Origin: Mangifera indica
Lineage: Eukaryota; Streptophyta; Magnoliopsida; Sapindales; Anacardiaceae
Length of the DNA: 64,000 nt
Assembly (NCBI RefSeq): GCF_011075055.1
Contig: NC_058137.1
Span: 4,330,771 to 4,394,770, forward strand
Reading direction: 5' to 3'
Shown piece after piece: positions 1 to 11,802 of the stretch. Under the pieces are notes generated by a model. It was given only the letters and a program-made list of their open reading frames with translations. It did no database searches and had not been told where the DNA came from. The translations under genes were made by a program, and so were the position numbers. Position 1 is the stretch's first letter, and every line of letters starts with the position of its first letter.

Positions 1-1995
1 TCATATTTGAAAATATATCTAATTTAAAGTTATAGGATGGATGGAAAATGATTGTTACCAAGATCTCGTTGTTATGAGTTCTAGAAGTATTGTAGTCGTT
101 CCAAGGAGGAACAAAGTTGTTCCATGGAGGAAACAAGGTTGGGTATGCTTAAATGGAGAATGAGTATTTGATTTTCTAGCTTATGCACACATTCCTAGCA
201 ATGAGAGATCTAAGTTAGATTCAAAGCTAAGGAATTTCATCTTTGTCTGTCAGGTATTGAAATGGAGTCAAGGGTTATAGACTATGGGATTCTAAAGCAT
301 AGAAGGTGATGGTTAGCAAATATGTAGCCTTTGATGAAAAAACTATGTTTAAAAAATAATAAAATTATATGTACCTACTTTGAATATATATTTTATGTGT
401 ATTATCATATAATTGGGTAATTTTGAATTAAGAATAAAATAATATTAAATCATATGATGACACATATAAATGTATACCAATTTGTATATTCAAAATGAAT
501 ATATATAATATTGCTTTTCCTGTAAAAGAGAACTGGATGAGTGCTATGACTAAGAAGATAAAGTCTCTACAAAAAAATTAGACTTAGGAACTTGTTTAAC
601 TTTCAAATGAAAAGAAGTCAATTAGGTACAAGCAAGTCCATAAAAAAAAATTGAGAGAGCATAAAAAAGGAAGATCACATGTTTAAAGAACAATTAGTTG
701 CTAAAAAGTTCTCATGTACAGAATAAGAGGTGTTGATTATAATAAGGTTTTTTCATGGATGATAAAACATGTGAAAATCAAAGTTATATTGAAATTAACA
801 ACTCAATTAGGCCTAGAGTTGAAGCAGTTAGGCGTTAAAATTGATTTCCTACATGGTGAGTTAGAGGAGGAGACCTATATGCAACGACGTGATGGATTTG
901 AGGAGCCTAGAAAAAAATCATTTAGTTTGTAAGCTAAACAAGTCTCTTCGTGGTTTAAAGCAATCTCCCAGACAATGATACAAAATGTTTGACTCTTATA
1001 TGTTGACTATTGGACTTATGATACCAAATGTGCGTACGATTGTCATGAGGTTTTAGGTTATAACTTTTGCATTTATTTACTTATTTATGTTGATAATTTA
1101 TTGATTGCTGCTAAAAATATAGATGATGTTTGTCACCTTAAATCTCTGTTACGCTCGGAATTTGATAAAATAGATTTAGGTATTGTAAAAAAAATTCTTG
1201 TAATGGAGATTAACAAGGATAGAAAGAACATGAAACTATAGCTCTTATAGAAGAAATACATTGACAAGGTATTGAAAAGATTTGGTATAAACAAAACTAA
1301 GCCAATCAATACTTCATTGGTTAATCACCTTAAATTGGCAAGTTATAAATGTCTAGAAACCAATGAGGAGATACGTTTTATGTCAAAGGTTCCTTAATCT
1401 AACACAACATGGATATTTAAGGAGCTCAATAATTTACACCAAACAAGATTTAGCATATGTAGTGAGTGCGATTAGTAGGTTCATGTATAATCTATGAAAG
1501 AAACACTAGAAAGAAGTTAAATTGACACTTAAATACTTGAGAGTTTCAACAAATTTTGGGACTTGTTTTGGCACAATTAGTTCTTCGGTTTTTATAGTTG
1601 GCTATATAGATTCATATTATGTTGAAGATATGGATAATAGGAGCTCCACTAGTTATACTTTTGCATTGGAAAATGGTCTAATCACTTGGAGATCCACTTC
1701 GCAAAGTGTAATAGTGTCATCTACCACTGAGGTTGAATACATGGTTATAACAAAGATAGTAAAATAAGTGATATAGTTAAAAGGGTTAATGTGTTAAATT
1801 TTGAATTTAATCAACAGACCCTTAGTTTATGCTGGACAGTCAAACTGTCACAAAATTATCAAAAAATTAAGTTCACCATGTAAGGATCAAGCATATAGCT
1901 ATGATTGTGAGATATCATAAGGTTTGAGAGTTAATTTCTTTAAGTGAGACTGTATTAGTGATGTTACACTCAATACATATAACTTTAAGTGGAGG
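1..1995 (+). mobile_element. Degenerate Ty1/copia retrotransposon, integrase C-terminus to RNase H
   Basis: Broken reading frames on the + strand follow the copia pol order. About 150-350 matches the end of integrase (NERSKLDSK, then VSKYVAFDEKTMF). 714-932 is reverse transcriptase (GVDYNKVFS, FLHGELEEETYM). 1085-1130 is the catalytic-loop region, reading YVDNLLIAAKNIDDV, so the usual YVDD is YVDN. 1180-1300 continues RT (KKYIDKVLKRFG). 1522-1767 is RNase H (STSQSVIVSSTTEVEYM), followed by the tail near 1875 (VRIKHI). Several frameshifts and stops break the frame, so it is inactive. A purine-rich stretch near 1990 could be the polypurine tract. The element starts before the window. Family assignment is firm from motif order; the boundaries are not. 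Confidence 0.9.
357..525. mobile_element. Copy of the palindromic AT-rich MITE family (hAT-like)
   Basis: Inserted between the integrase and RT remnants of the copia element. The core reads like the best copy at 36737-36908: outward AATAAAATTATATGTAC, then a palindrome with ATCATATAATTGGG, AATTTTGAATTAAGAATAAA and ATCATATGATGACACATATAAA. The insertion sits inside a dead retroelement and therefore postdates it. Confidence 0.6.
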
Positions 1996-1997
1996 TG

Positions 1998-2400
1998 CAT
2001 GTTTTCAAGGTTAAATGAGTCTTCTAAAGGTGCAAATATTCTCTAAGATGGACATTCTTAAATAAAGATGACTTATATTCGAAAATATATTAACTTAAAG
2101 TGCTTGGATGGATGGCACAATAGTTAATTCTATTAAAGACAAACAAACGTTTCATACAATAAAATAGCAAAACAAGATTGTTTTAAGTATTTTGATATTG
2201 TTTATTTCAAAAGTTTTATAGTTGTTTTAAGAAAAAACGAAACTATTATATAGAGAGAGATATAATCGTTTTAAATATGATAATTTGTAGAAAGTAGAAC
2301 AAGCAAAGCTTGAAATATAGAATGGTCAATTCAATTATGTTATCTCTATAAATATATTATTTATCGAGAGAGTGAAGTAGAGCTAATGAATGGTTATTTT
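1998..2400 (+). repeat. Probable right LTR remnant of the copia element
   Basis: This stretch follows the RNase H tail and a purine-rich tract, where a 3' LTR would begin. Positions 2069-2114 resemble window positions 1-46: both contain GAAAATATAT, TTAAAGT and GGATGGATGG. The repeat could therefore be LTR sequence present at both ends of a copy with its 5' internal part deleted. A TATATAGAGAGAGATATAA stretch near 2250 resembles an LTR promoter. No clear TG...CA ends or target-site duplication could be placed. Confidence 0.4.
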
Positions 2401-2853
2401 TGACGACTTGATAAATTAAGCTAAAATAGAAATGACTTACACATAGAGATGCTGCGTACGGGGAAACAATGATTTTATAATTGACTGCAATGAAATAATG
2501 TATATGTTGTAGAGCAGCAAAACCTTAGAACAGTCACCTGCCATCATCTCTCATTTGTTCTTTTACATTTTATTGTCTTTTATGATCATCATAATCAAAT
2601 CTAAATAAGATATCAATTCATGCAAAATGCCCGAAAACATCACTATTATTGACGTTAAGATGGGCAGTTTTATCTTGCTGCAAAAACGTAGTCCAACCAA
2701 GTTATCCAACACCAAGCTGGCTTACACCCCAACTGTCTTCTAGCCTTGTGACACCAACCCTCCACACAACGCAGTTCAAACACAACTGGTTTGCACTTTA
2801 CCAATTTTAGCTTTGCTTATTCTTCTTCTCTCAGCAGCCAAATTAATCCTTCA
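2401..2853. other. Promoter-side intergenic DNA of the first DREB gene
   Basis: No gene is visible. The stretch is less AT-rich towards 2640-2800, with CCAACC/ACCAAC-type stretches, consistent with proximal promoter sequence upstream of the TATA box. No individual factor site is clear enough to call. Confidence 0.4.
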
Positions 2854-2860
2854 TATATAA
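2854..2860 (+). promoter_or_regulatory. Putative TATA box of the first DREB gene
   Basis: TATATAA lies 71 bases before the chosen ATG at 2931. Transcription starting about 30 bases downstream would give a leader of roughly 40 bases. An ATG overlaps the last base of this box (2860) and opens a frame that overlaps the gene in another phase (2860-3024). If this is the TATA box, that ATG is not in the mRNA. Confidence 0.5.
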
Positions 2861-2930
2861 TGGCTTCACTCCCCTTCCCCTTCAAACCCATCATCTTCCC
2901 GCCATTAATCTTAATATTCGTCAACACAAC

Positions 2931-3563
2931 ATGCATTACTCAAAATCCAACAAAAGCACTAGCCCTAGTAGCAGCAGTAGTGGCAGTCGCAGCAATGCTT
3001 CGACTACGGCTGGTGCAATTGTGAAGTCTGCCCCCGGTCGTCACCCCACTTATCGTGGAGTAAGGCGCCGGAGCAGTGGCAAATGGGTTTCCGAAATTCG
3101 AGAGCCGAGAAAGCCTAATAGGATTTGGTTAGGCACATTTGCCTCTCCTGAAATGGCTGCAATTGCTTATGATGTGGCGGCGCTTGCCCTAAAAGGCCAG
3201 GAAGCTGAGCTTAACTTCCCAAACACGGCGGCTTCTTTGCCGATGCCTGCCTCGACCTCTCCCCGTGATATACAGGCGGCTTCAGCCTCTGCGGCGGCTG
3301 CCTTAGGGGCAGCAAAGGATGCTTTATTCGGGGTTGAGAGTCAGGAGAGTACTGAAACTAACATAGTAGCGTCAGAGACAGAGAGGGAAATGACGCAGCA
3401 TGAATTTGTTGATGAGGATTTGATATTTGATTATCCTAATGTTCTTGTCAATATGGCTCAAGGTATGCTTCTGAGCCCTCCTCGTTTGGACATTGGTGGG
3501 GATTATGATGACGATGATGCCAATAATGCTGGAGAAGATCACAACCTTTGGAAATTCCCTTAA
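2931..3563 (+). CDS. AP2/ERF transcription factor, DREB group III, ERF024-027 type
   Basis: A 210-residue intron-less gene with one AP2 DNA-binding domain at residues 40-97. It contains [39 protein letters not shown] and LNFP. Val53 and Glu58 sit at AP2 positions 14 and 19, the DREB-type pair associated with binding the DRE/CRT core (CCGAC). The N-terminus is Ser/Thr-rich. After the domain come an SPRDIQAA segment and an alanine-rich helix (112-132). The acidic C-terminus (about 161-200) ends in LWKFP and is a likely activation region. The start is the first Met downstream of the TATA box and gives a family-typical length. Nuclear DRE-binding regulation of stress genes is inferred from the family. 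The ERF024-027 assignment rests on memory of domain flanks and on the linked CBF-like gene at 24.8 kb; it is good but not certain. Confidence 0.93.
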   Translation: MHYSKSNKSTSPSSSSSGSRSNASTTAGAIVKSAPGRHPTYRGVRRRSSGKWVSEIREPRKPNRIWLGTFASPEMAAIAYDVAALALKGQEAELNFPNTAASLPMPASTSPRDIQAASASAAAALGAAKDALFGVESQESTETNIVASETEREMTQHEFVDEDLIFDYPNVLVNMAQGMLLSPPRLDIGGDYDDDDANNAGEDHNLWKFP

Positions 3564-3650
3564 GTTTATCCTTAAATTAACTAATATATATAGTAACGAT
3601 ATTTTCTGGACCATTAAAAAATAAAAACCACTAATAAATTAATAAATCAT

Positions 3651-3677
3651 TATATCTATATCTATATCTATATCTAT
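3651..3677. repeat. TATATC microsatellite in the 3' flank of the first DREB gene
   Basis: Just over four copies of the hexamer TATATC in a row, about 90 bases after the stop codon and probably within the 3' UTR or just beyond it. Confidence 0.9.
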
Positions 3678-3849
3678 GTATAAAAATGTTTAAATTAATG
3701 TATTGCGTGTATCTGTGGCTTTCTTTTGTTTTTGTTGTTTGTGCAGGAAGCTTTTGCTACACCTTTATATGGTAGTGCTTCAAGTCTTGTACAATGTACA
3801 ACTCTTAGAACCTGTATAAATAATATAATTTTCAACTTGGTTTGTTGCT

Positions 3850-5400
3850 TGCATTCGAGATTTTAACTTCATTTTCATTAAATTCTATATCTATCTATGC
3901 TCACACAGCTAGAAAATCTCTCATTAAATTCATTTTTTTATAATCTTATAATAAAAATAAATAATTTGCATGGGTAGTTTGTAAACTTGAAGTTGTTAAT
4001 TATGGTCATCAACTACCACCAACCGAAGTCGCCACTACCAAATGGAAGATGTGATATTTGTCACTACATTTAGAACTTTTTGCATATTACTTGAATGGCA
4101 TCATTCATCTATCAACACCTAATTAATTTACAAATGGCACCGAGTGAGTTGTACTCAATCTCTTTGCTCTTCTCTTTCTTTTCTTGGATATTTAGAGCCT
4201 CATATAGAAAACTCGTGGAAACCCTAAAATTGCACCTAATTAAGTTAAGCAATTGCTCTTGTAATTGAAAGAGGAAGAAAAGAGATTATCCCAGATGCTT
4301 AAATCTCAAAATCAGAGTTCAGTTTCAGTGCTTCCGCTGAGAATTTTCAAGGCTAAGCAATTAGAAAAATAACAAATCATCCATGGTTTGGTGAAGAAAA
4401 AGCAAGCAAGTTGAAGATCTAGTCAATTAGAATCATTAGGACGTTGAATTGATTAAGGGTTTGATAAGTTTTCTCTAACTATATAATTAACTTAACTTTC
4501 ATCAATTATATATGGATTATCATGAATCAATAATCATGGATTTGTGTCACAAATTTGTGTTTTAAAAATGCTTTATTAAGATTAAAAATAATGAATTAAT
4601 AATTATAAATTTGTATCAAAAATCTCGAAAAAAAATTATGTTACAATGGTCTAACCTATTTATATTACTTAAGTCACGAGTAACCATATAAAAATATATT
4701 ACATGAATTGTAATAAAAAGGAACTTATAAACAGGTGATTATGCGCCTCATAGGCATGAGGCCCACCTTACCTTATGTTGACATGTCAATCTCAAGATGT
4801 TTGTCCGCGTGTCACTCTTTTATTGGGTGTATGGAAAGTCGAGATGGATTTTGACATTTTACCTTCTTTGGATGGCTGTCTCCTACTCATGCAATTCGTG
4901 TATATAATATTTAATATTTATTATCTCTACTGACCAAGTCCATCCACTATTTGCTACAACATAAAAATAAAATAAAATAAAAACGAAATGCCTTTTGTGT
5001 CTTGTTCTATAATAATATATTATTTATTATTGAAATGAGTAGAACATCGGTGGCAGGTTTTGAGAGAAAAACGGCAAGGCTAAAATTACACAGTATATTC
5101 AACACTTAAAAATAAATAATTGAAAATGTGTCTTTATACATCAGCTATGGAAATGTCACGATGGCAATTCTACAGAAATTCAATCTAAACCGTTGAACAC
5201 AATTAATTTTCCACCATTGAATTTCAACGTGCAAGTGAGGAAGCTGCTCAAGGAAGAACACTCCACTTGAAGATTGTTTTGATGAAGGTGAGTTTATGAG
5301 AAGGATCCAGGTTTAGAGATAGAATTGAGAAAATAAGTGAGAATTTGACTTGTTATATTAACTTAACATTTTTTTTGTTAATTACTAATGGAAACAATAA
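3850..5400. other. AT-rich intergenic DNA without a recognised gene
   Basis: Six frames give no convincing coding stretch or family motif. Some of it may belong to the copia remnant that starts near 5.9 kb, but no LTR pair was found. Confidence 0.5.
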
Positions 5401-5437
5401 ATGGAGAAACAGAGTGTATTAGAGATGAGAGATTATG

Positions 5438-5530
5438 GGAGGAGCAACTATTTGAGAAGAGACTATACAAGGAGAGAATATGCAAGTAGCAACTATGTGA
5501 GGAGAGATTATGCAAGGAGGTGTTCTTGTT
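5438..5530. repeat. 45-bp tandem duplication
   Basis: AGCAACTAT followed by a GAGA-rich stretch occurs at 5443 and again at 5488, a 45-base period. Because the unit is a multiple of three, the 60-codon open frame 5401-5583 over it shows a repeated SNYxRRDY pattern. I read that as repeat-driven, not a gene. Confidence 0.6.
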
Positions 5531-5899
5531 CACTTACCTCTACATCATGTTTCAAATTAAGTGTCAATGAGAGACTATACTAGAAAGTGTTCTTCCTTTT
5601 CTTCTCATCTCAACATTCTCTTTTAAACCTCGAGGAAACTATGTGAGGAGGTGTTATTCTTTATCTCATATCAATATTCTCCCTTAAAATTAGTAAGCCT
5701 TATTTATCATCTCATCACTTTCTAAAATGTATTCTTTAACATATTCAACACCTTTCCTAAGTACCTCATCAACAAATTCAATGGCTAGTTAAATTTGAGT
5801 TTGACATTGATGAACTAAAGTTGCATTGTTGTGTTGCTCCAAGTACTTCTCAAGAGATAGAACACACAACTCTTCTCACAAGGATTTAAACTAGTAGTG

Positions 5900-7250
5900 G
5901 CTAAGGTTTTTTTGTTTTTTTTAATTTCAAAATATTAGCTTTTTGAAACTCCAAAGGAAGATATTGAACAACTAACTATTTGCTTGAGACTTGAACTTTG
6001 ATACAATGAGCATCAATCTCTATATGTTTAGTCCTAACATGAAAGAAGAATTAAAAGTTAATCAATTAGCACTTTAATTGTCACACCAAATAACAGGACA
6101 AAAAAAGAACAGCATGACAAGTTTAGAAAATAGGCTTTTGAGCCAAGTAATTCCAATGGTTGTTTGTATTAAGGCTTGATGTTATGCTCCTATAGAAGAT
6201 AATGCTATTATTTTTTGTTTCTTAAAACACCATTGGATCAAGTTTGACCCAAAAATAACGAGTATCCAATAGTGGATCTCCAATATTGCATGTAGCTAGC
6301 CTAATTTACATCAACATAACAATTTAGTTGTAATATTGAACTCGATTCAAAGAATAAGCCTATGTTATGTGTTCTCTTGATGTATACTAGAACTCTTTAC
6401 ATGTTTGCTATTTTAGGCCTAGTGAGTTATTATAAAACTCTCATTATACTTTTGTAAACTGAGGGTTGTTCAAATCTATCACTATCATTGGTAAAAAATT
6501 GTGTGCTTGTCGCAAAGGAAGTTTCAACAAGCTTTGTGTCAAGCATATTAGCTTTGGCAAGGAGATCTTTAGCATTCTTGGACTAACAAAGATGTTGGCC
6601 AACTTTATTTTTTCCGACTTCATTACTTTATATAAGCAACTCTTTAATAAAGATGTTGAACCAACTCTTTAATAAAGAAAGCATACAAAGATTTATTAAG
6701 CTTACTTACTCGCCTGCCACTATTGTTTCTTTGAATTTCAAATGGAACCATATACGCTTGTTCCTCTAAATTACCATTCAAAATTGTTCACATCAATCTA
6801 TTTAATCTCCCACTAATAGTGAACTGGTAGAATAAGAATTACTCTAATTGTGGTAGACTTAACTAAAAGATTGGAGGTCTCAAATTAATATCCATTAAGT
6901 CTGTTGAAGCCTTCTAACCAGTAATTTAGCTTATATCTTTGGAAACTCCCATTTGCATTATACTTTATTCAGAATACCCATCTATAAGCCATAAGGTGCA
7001 CATCAAAGGGAAAAAGTACTGAGGACCAAGTATTATTGAAGATGAAAGCATCCTACTCAGCTTTCATAGCTGATTTCCAATTACAGTCGAACCATGGTTC
7101 ATTAACAATGCTAAGTTCAAGTTTTGGGGAATTGTGAAGTTGAGATGTTGAGCTAGAGGTAAGAATTCTTGCTTTGATCTTGTCATTAAAGGATGAATGT
7201 TTGTAGAATGTTTTGACAATATAATGGAATTATTAGGTAATGTAGATTGT
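5900..7250 (-). mobile_element. Degenerate Ty1/copia retrotransposon, RT to RNase H tail
   Basis: Reading the minus strand from about 7130 down gives copia pol pieces in order. These are MKAE*DAFIFNNTW and KYNANGS at the start of RT (7100-6920), then NGNLEEQAYM and VSKLNKSLYAF (6790-6690). RNase H follows with CYVDVN*AS, RRSTIGY-like and SNGVLRNKK pieces (6330-6215). The tail reads VIWCDN and FHVRTKHIEIDAH (6100-6000). Stops and frameshifts are frequent, so this is a dead copy. It is similar in layout and wording to the remnant at 26.4-27.8 kb and probably of the same lineage. LTRs were not delimited. Confidence 0.85.
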
Positions 7251-7686
7251 GCAAATGATAAATCAACTTTCAGATTTATAAGAGAATATGACTTCGAAAG
7301 GCTAAGGCTTAGTGGAGATTCTGGTGAAGAGGACTAGATTGTGCAAATGTTTTAAAATGGACTCTGCCTTAATTGGCTTTGCATTAATTAATTACCCATA
7401 CCATAGAAGAACATTAGCTCTCGCCTGACTTGCTCTTCTAAGCCAACTCTTCACATCATTAATGACAGTGGCCTGATGGCACAGAGAAGGAACCCACCAT
7501 ATACAAGGGGTACAAATTCCAAGTCCATTTCCGTGCAAAACTAGTAAACTAGTCCAGCCTGCAGGCCCAACTATTTCAGAAACAAGAAATGATTTTTACA
7601 TTCTGACATAACTTCTGTCAGTGATCGTTTACTGGTTATTTCTTTTGCTTGACATACAAAGGAGGGATGTCGACACTTTTATTTTT
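7250..7686. other. Intergenic DNA, possible upstream part of the copia remnant
   Basis: No gene is recognised. The stretch continues the decayed copia element upstream on its strand and may be the integrase-RT linker, but no motif proves it. Confidence 0.35.
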
Positions 7687-7845
7687 TTAATATAATTTAG
7701 ATATATAAATAATATATTATTATATAATGAGATATTATTTTATTTTTAATTCAAAATTATTCAATTATATAATGATACATAATCTATATATTCAAATTTT
7801 ATATTAAAAGTTTGTATGCATAATTTTATTGTATAAAAAAATGTA
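7687..7845. mobile_element. Copy of the palindromic AT-rich MITE family
   Basis: Palindromic AT-rich core with TTATATAATGAGAT, TTTTTAATTCAAAATTATTC and AATTATATAATGATACA, matching the centre of the copy at 36737-36908. Ends are diverged. Confidence 0.5.
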
Positions 7846-7849
7846 CATG

Positions 7850-8770
7850 CAATATGACAAACTCGTTGTAAATCTTAAACCTAGTTCATTAAACCGATGA
7901 TTCTTTTCAAATGAAGTGTTTAATACTTTCTTAACAATTTATGCAAATTTTTTAAGATTTATGTATTATTATTGGTTCAGTGATGAAGTATTTTACCCAG
8001 TAGACTCAATTGATCTCCATGCAATATTTTATGCCAAACTAAAACTATTGATGATTAGTAAGCAAAAAAGCCACAAGACACTCCACCTGTTGGGGTATAT
8101 TGTATAACAACTGGTAAGGATATGCGAAAAACAGTTCAAACCATAAATTTAGATCATATCATTCAAAATTCGCAGTTTGTTTTGAATTGGATTGGAAAAA
8201 GAACTTTATAGTAATTTATTATTTTAGTTGCTGATCGAATAGTTTTAAAACTGAATCAAATTATAAACTATTTTTTCTATAAAGATAAGCATATGAATAT
8301 TTCATATACGGTGCTTTTTCCGTAACAAAGTGAATCAAATTTGGACTTACCTTCATGGCAATTGAAAAGAAAAAATGTTATCTATATTAGTGTAGTTAAT
8401 TTACGTAACACATTCCCACCACATTATTTTATGGAGAAGAAAGAGGATATGATCTCTTGAATCAACGGATGCACATTTTCTAATGATCGCTTGCACATAA
8501 GCCAATGTTTAAAATTAGAAAGAGCGATTAATTGATGTTGGCAAATAAAAGTCATTTATATTGGCTCTCAGCCTCCAAGACATGGCAGCGGCTTGTGCTC
8601 TGCGGCTCAACCCACGCCTCCTATTTTTGGCACAATTCACAGAGACACGGTTTGTTGACTATGCAAACTGTATCGGGGTTTTAGGATAAGGTTTGACAGA
8701 TTCAATCTAAAAGACATTTAAGTCGTGTCACAAGTGTTGCAATGCTGGTAGGCTATCCTGACTTACTGAG
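7850..8770. other. Intergenic DNA without a recognised gene
   Basis: Short open frames only (for example 7916-8107) with no family resemblance. The piece at about 8130-8310, with repeated mentions of AATTGGATTGG-like sequence, looks like old repetitive DNA. Confidence 0.4.
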
Positions 8771-8985
8771 CCTGGCAATTTAATACATCTAGACATGATC
8801 CAACCTTTAAATACGGTGAGTTATACCGAAAGTCAGCTTGACATCATCCAACATAACTCGTTATCAGGTCAAGTCTGGCAATTAATACATCTAAACATGT
8901 TACATGCCCCAATCTTTAAATACGGTGAGGTATATCGAAAGTCAGCTTGACATCATCCAACATGACTCATTATCGGGTCTACTGC
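8771..8985. repeat. Tandem duplication, about 103-109 bp unit
   Basis: The segment from 8771 (CTGGCAATTTAATACATCTA) recurs from 8874, and both copies run through TCTTTAAATACGGTGAG-like and AGTCAGCTTGACATCATCCA sequence. That last motif starts at 8831 and 8940. Offsets of 103 and 109 show a small indel between copies. It is more GC-rich than its surroundings and shows no coding pattern. Confidence 0.85.
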
Positions 8986-9059
8986 CCCCGTTATCAAGAC
9001 ACGCTTTCAAAGTTTTGAGTCACGTGTGGATATGCTTGAGTTATTCTCTTAAGATGGTC

Positions 9060-9600
9060 AGAAAATAGGTGATAATCCGGATAATTTAATTTGAAAAATA
9101 TTTTATTATTAAAATTAAAAAATTATTTTTAAGATAAATTATTTTAAAAATTATTATATATAAATTATGATTACATATAATAAAATTTAATAAAAATAAG
9201 TAAGTATAAATAATTATTATGTTTGATAAAAGATAATAAAAAATACTAATATATTATTTTACTTAAATATTATTGAATATAATTATTTTAAAATATTTTT
9301 TATATTATTTGTTATATTAATTAAAAATAAGATTTTTTTATTTTAAAAAATTATTAAATAAAGATATAGTTATAATTAAATCAAGATTACTTTATTAATA
9401 TTTTAATACCTAATGTGGAGATGGTAATTAGATTATCTTTTATATTATTTATCATATCACTAATGATAATAAAAAATTATCAAAATATTTTATTATCCAT
9501 AAACCAAACAAAATTATATAAATAATAAAATATAAATTATCATAATAATTTTTTAATCTCTTTAACTAAATATTTTTTTACTTATATTGTATTTAACGGT
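9060..9600 (+). mobile_element. Diverged copy of the 480-bp Tourist-like MITE
   Basis: Shares the order of blocks with the intact copy at 21807-22286: TATAAATAATTATTATGTTTGA, then AATATAATTATTTT, TTATATTAATTAAAAATAA, TCAAGATTAC and GGTAATTAGATTA, and finally an ATAAACCAAACAAA stretch. Many A/T substitutions; the ends are no longer clear. Confidence 0.65.
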
Positions 9601-11790
9601 TTTTAATTCTGTACATTAAATGGTTAAATGAATTAAAAATACAAATTATTGATATACACATTCAATTTAATTTGATTTAGTTTCTAGTCTCATACCTAAA
9701 TCAAACCTAGAATTGGTTTCGTTAGGTATGAGACTTTGTCAATAAATGTTTACAATTTGCTTTAATTTTTTTTTTTTAAACGGATTAAATCTGTTAAAGA
9801 CGTACTTTGCTTGGTTCTAGAATTCAAATGAGTCTGAGGTTTGACATTAAGCTATTCAAAACTCTAGAAATTAAATGGCGACTACGTTAGAATTCATATG
9901 AGTCTAAGGTTTGAAATTTCGTAATGCCCTTAAAGTTTTTCTTAATGCTTTATAACTTTACGCAAATTTATTTAAGGTTATTTTAAAAGTATTAGCAAAA
10001 AAGTACAAAAATTAAAAAAAATAAAACTAAAATAATCTTATAATTGAAATAAATGTCAAATATTAAGATATAATATGAAAAAAGGAAATATATATTAGCA
10101 TTTTTCCCTTTTAAAAATATATTTTTATTCAATTAAATTTTTTAGAACTCTTCATATTTTAAAATTTTATCACTCTATATTTTAAAATGTTTATCGCCTG
10201 ATTTTTCTAAAAATTTCACTTATTTTTCATATTTTAAAATTTTTATTTTAAATATTTTTATTAAATAATAATTTTATCATTGACAGTAATAATAAAATTT
10301 AATATAAAATAAATATTTAAATTTTTAATAATTAATAGATAAAAATTAAGATTTTTATTAAACTTTAACTGAAAAATAATTATTTGACCAAACGAAAAAT
10401 TGGTTTCTTGTGATAGTTTCTTAACTTTTTAATTAAGTCAACTGTCATAGACAATAAAGTATTGTGCCGCAACTATCTTGGATAGTTCATAATTTATTAT
10501 CACACCGACATGAATCAGGTCAATTCACCCAAATAATAACTAACGGGGTTGAAATTTTCCACACAAGGCTCCCTCCGAATAATCTAGTGGAAAATATCTA
10601 CTTATTTGCCATTTCAAAGCTGTAACATTCGGATGTTCATTTGATCATGCGACATATTCAACCGGGGGCTTCATGTCAATCATATGGATAAGATGTATGA
10701 GAAAATCAAATTAGTGAATTAATTTATGACTTTAATTTATAAATAAATCAAATTTATATATATGATAACATTTCTCATATTTGATAATAAATTATATCTA
10801 TTTTTATCAATTACCTGCAGTAGTTGACTTTCTGTTGGGTTAAATCGAAGAAGTCGCGACACGTCGTGACAAGTCCGTGACTATTGATGTGATTCCAGCC
10901 ACAGTCCAGTTAAGCCGCGTTGAATTAGGCCCCACTTTGCAGGTGATACAGATGATATTAAATTTCACATTAAATCTTAGGATAAGAACGGTTGGAGAGT
11001 ACAGATTTTTTTTTTCTTTTTTTATGACGAAAGGGATAAAATTTTAAATTGTATTAATAAAAAATAATAATAATTAGGTTTATTTTTATTTAAAAAAAAA
11101 GACTAAATTCGTACTACTTTTATTAAATATATTAAATTAATATTTGAGTTTTTAAAATAAAATAAAAAATATTCTAATTATATTTATTTGACAATCTCAA
11201 TAAAAATACTTAAATTTTAAATTTATTTATAAAATAAAATTAAAAATTCGGTTCCTTTAAAAAAATATATAATATAATCTTTTTAATAAAAAAAATTAAA
11301 TACTTCATATATATATATAAATATATATATAAAATACATATAAAAAATAATATGAATTTAAAATTTTTTATAATATAATAATATTAAAATTTTAATTTAT
11401 TTAATTTAATAATTATATAATCGACCATTAGATTTAAAATTTGTTTTAATTAATATGATTAATTTAATTTTAAAAATAATAATCTGATTGAGGTGGAGAT
11501 ACTTGTTAAAAAAAAAAACAATAGTCTTGCCAATATATAACCTTCACATCGGTTTTTTCTATTTCAAATAATTTTACATTTTTAAAAATAATTCGAACAA
11601 CCTCTTAGCCTTCAATTTCCACCTTGATTAAAATAATATGTCAAAAGAAAAATTACAAAAGGGCATCAACTGACCAACAGATTCGAAGATCATCAATGCC
11701 ACGAAGACCCAACAAAGAATTCTTAATCTACAAATAATCAAAGAATTACAGCAGTTAATTAATATCCCTTTTTACATTTGTCTTGATAAA
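9600..11790. other. AT-rich intergenic DNA without a recognised gene
   Basis: Long A/T runs with no coding pattern in any frame. A less AT-rich island at 10540-10960 contains no recognisable domain. It separates transposon-rich DNA from the small gene at 11.8 kb. Confidence 0.5.
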
Positions 11791-11802
11791 ATTATTCATA
11801 AA

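Noticed and set aside
5401..5583. 60-codon frame with repeated SNYxRRDY
   Set aside because: Produced by a 45-bp tandem duplication in AT-rich intergenic DNA.
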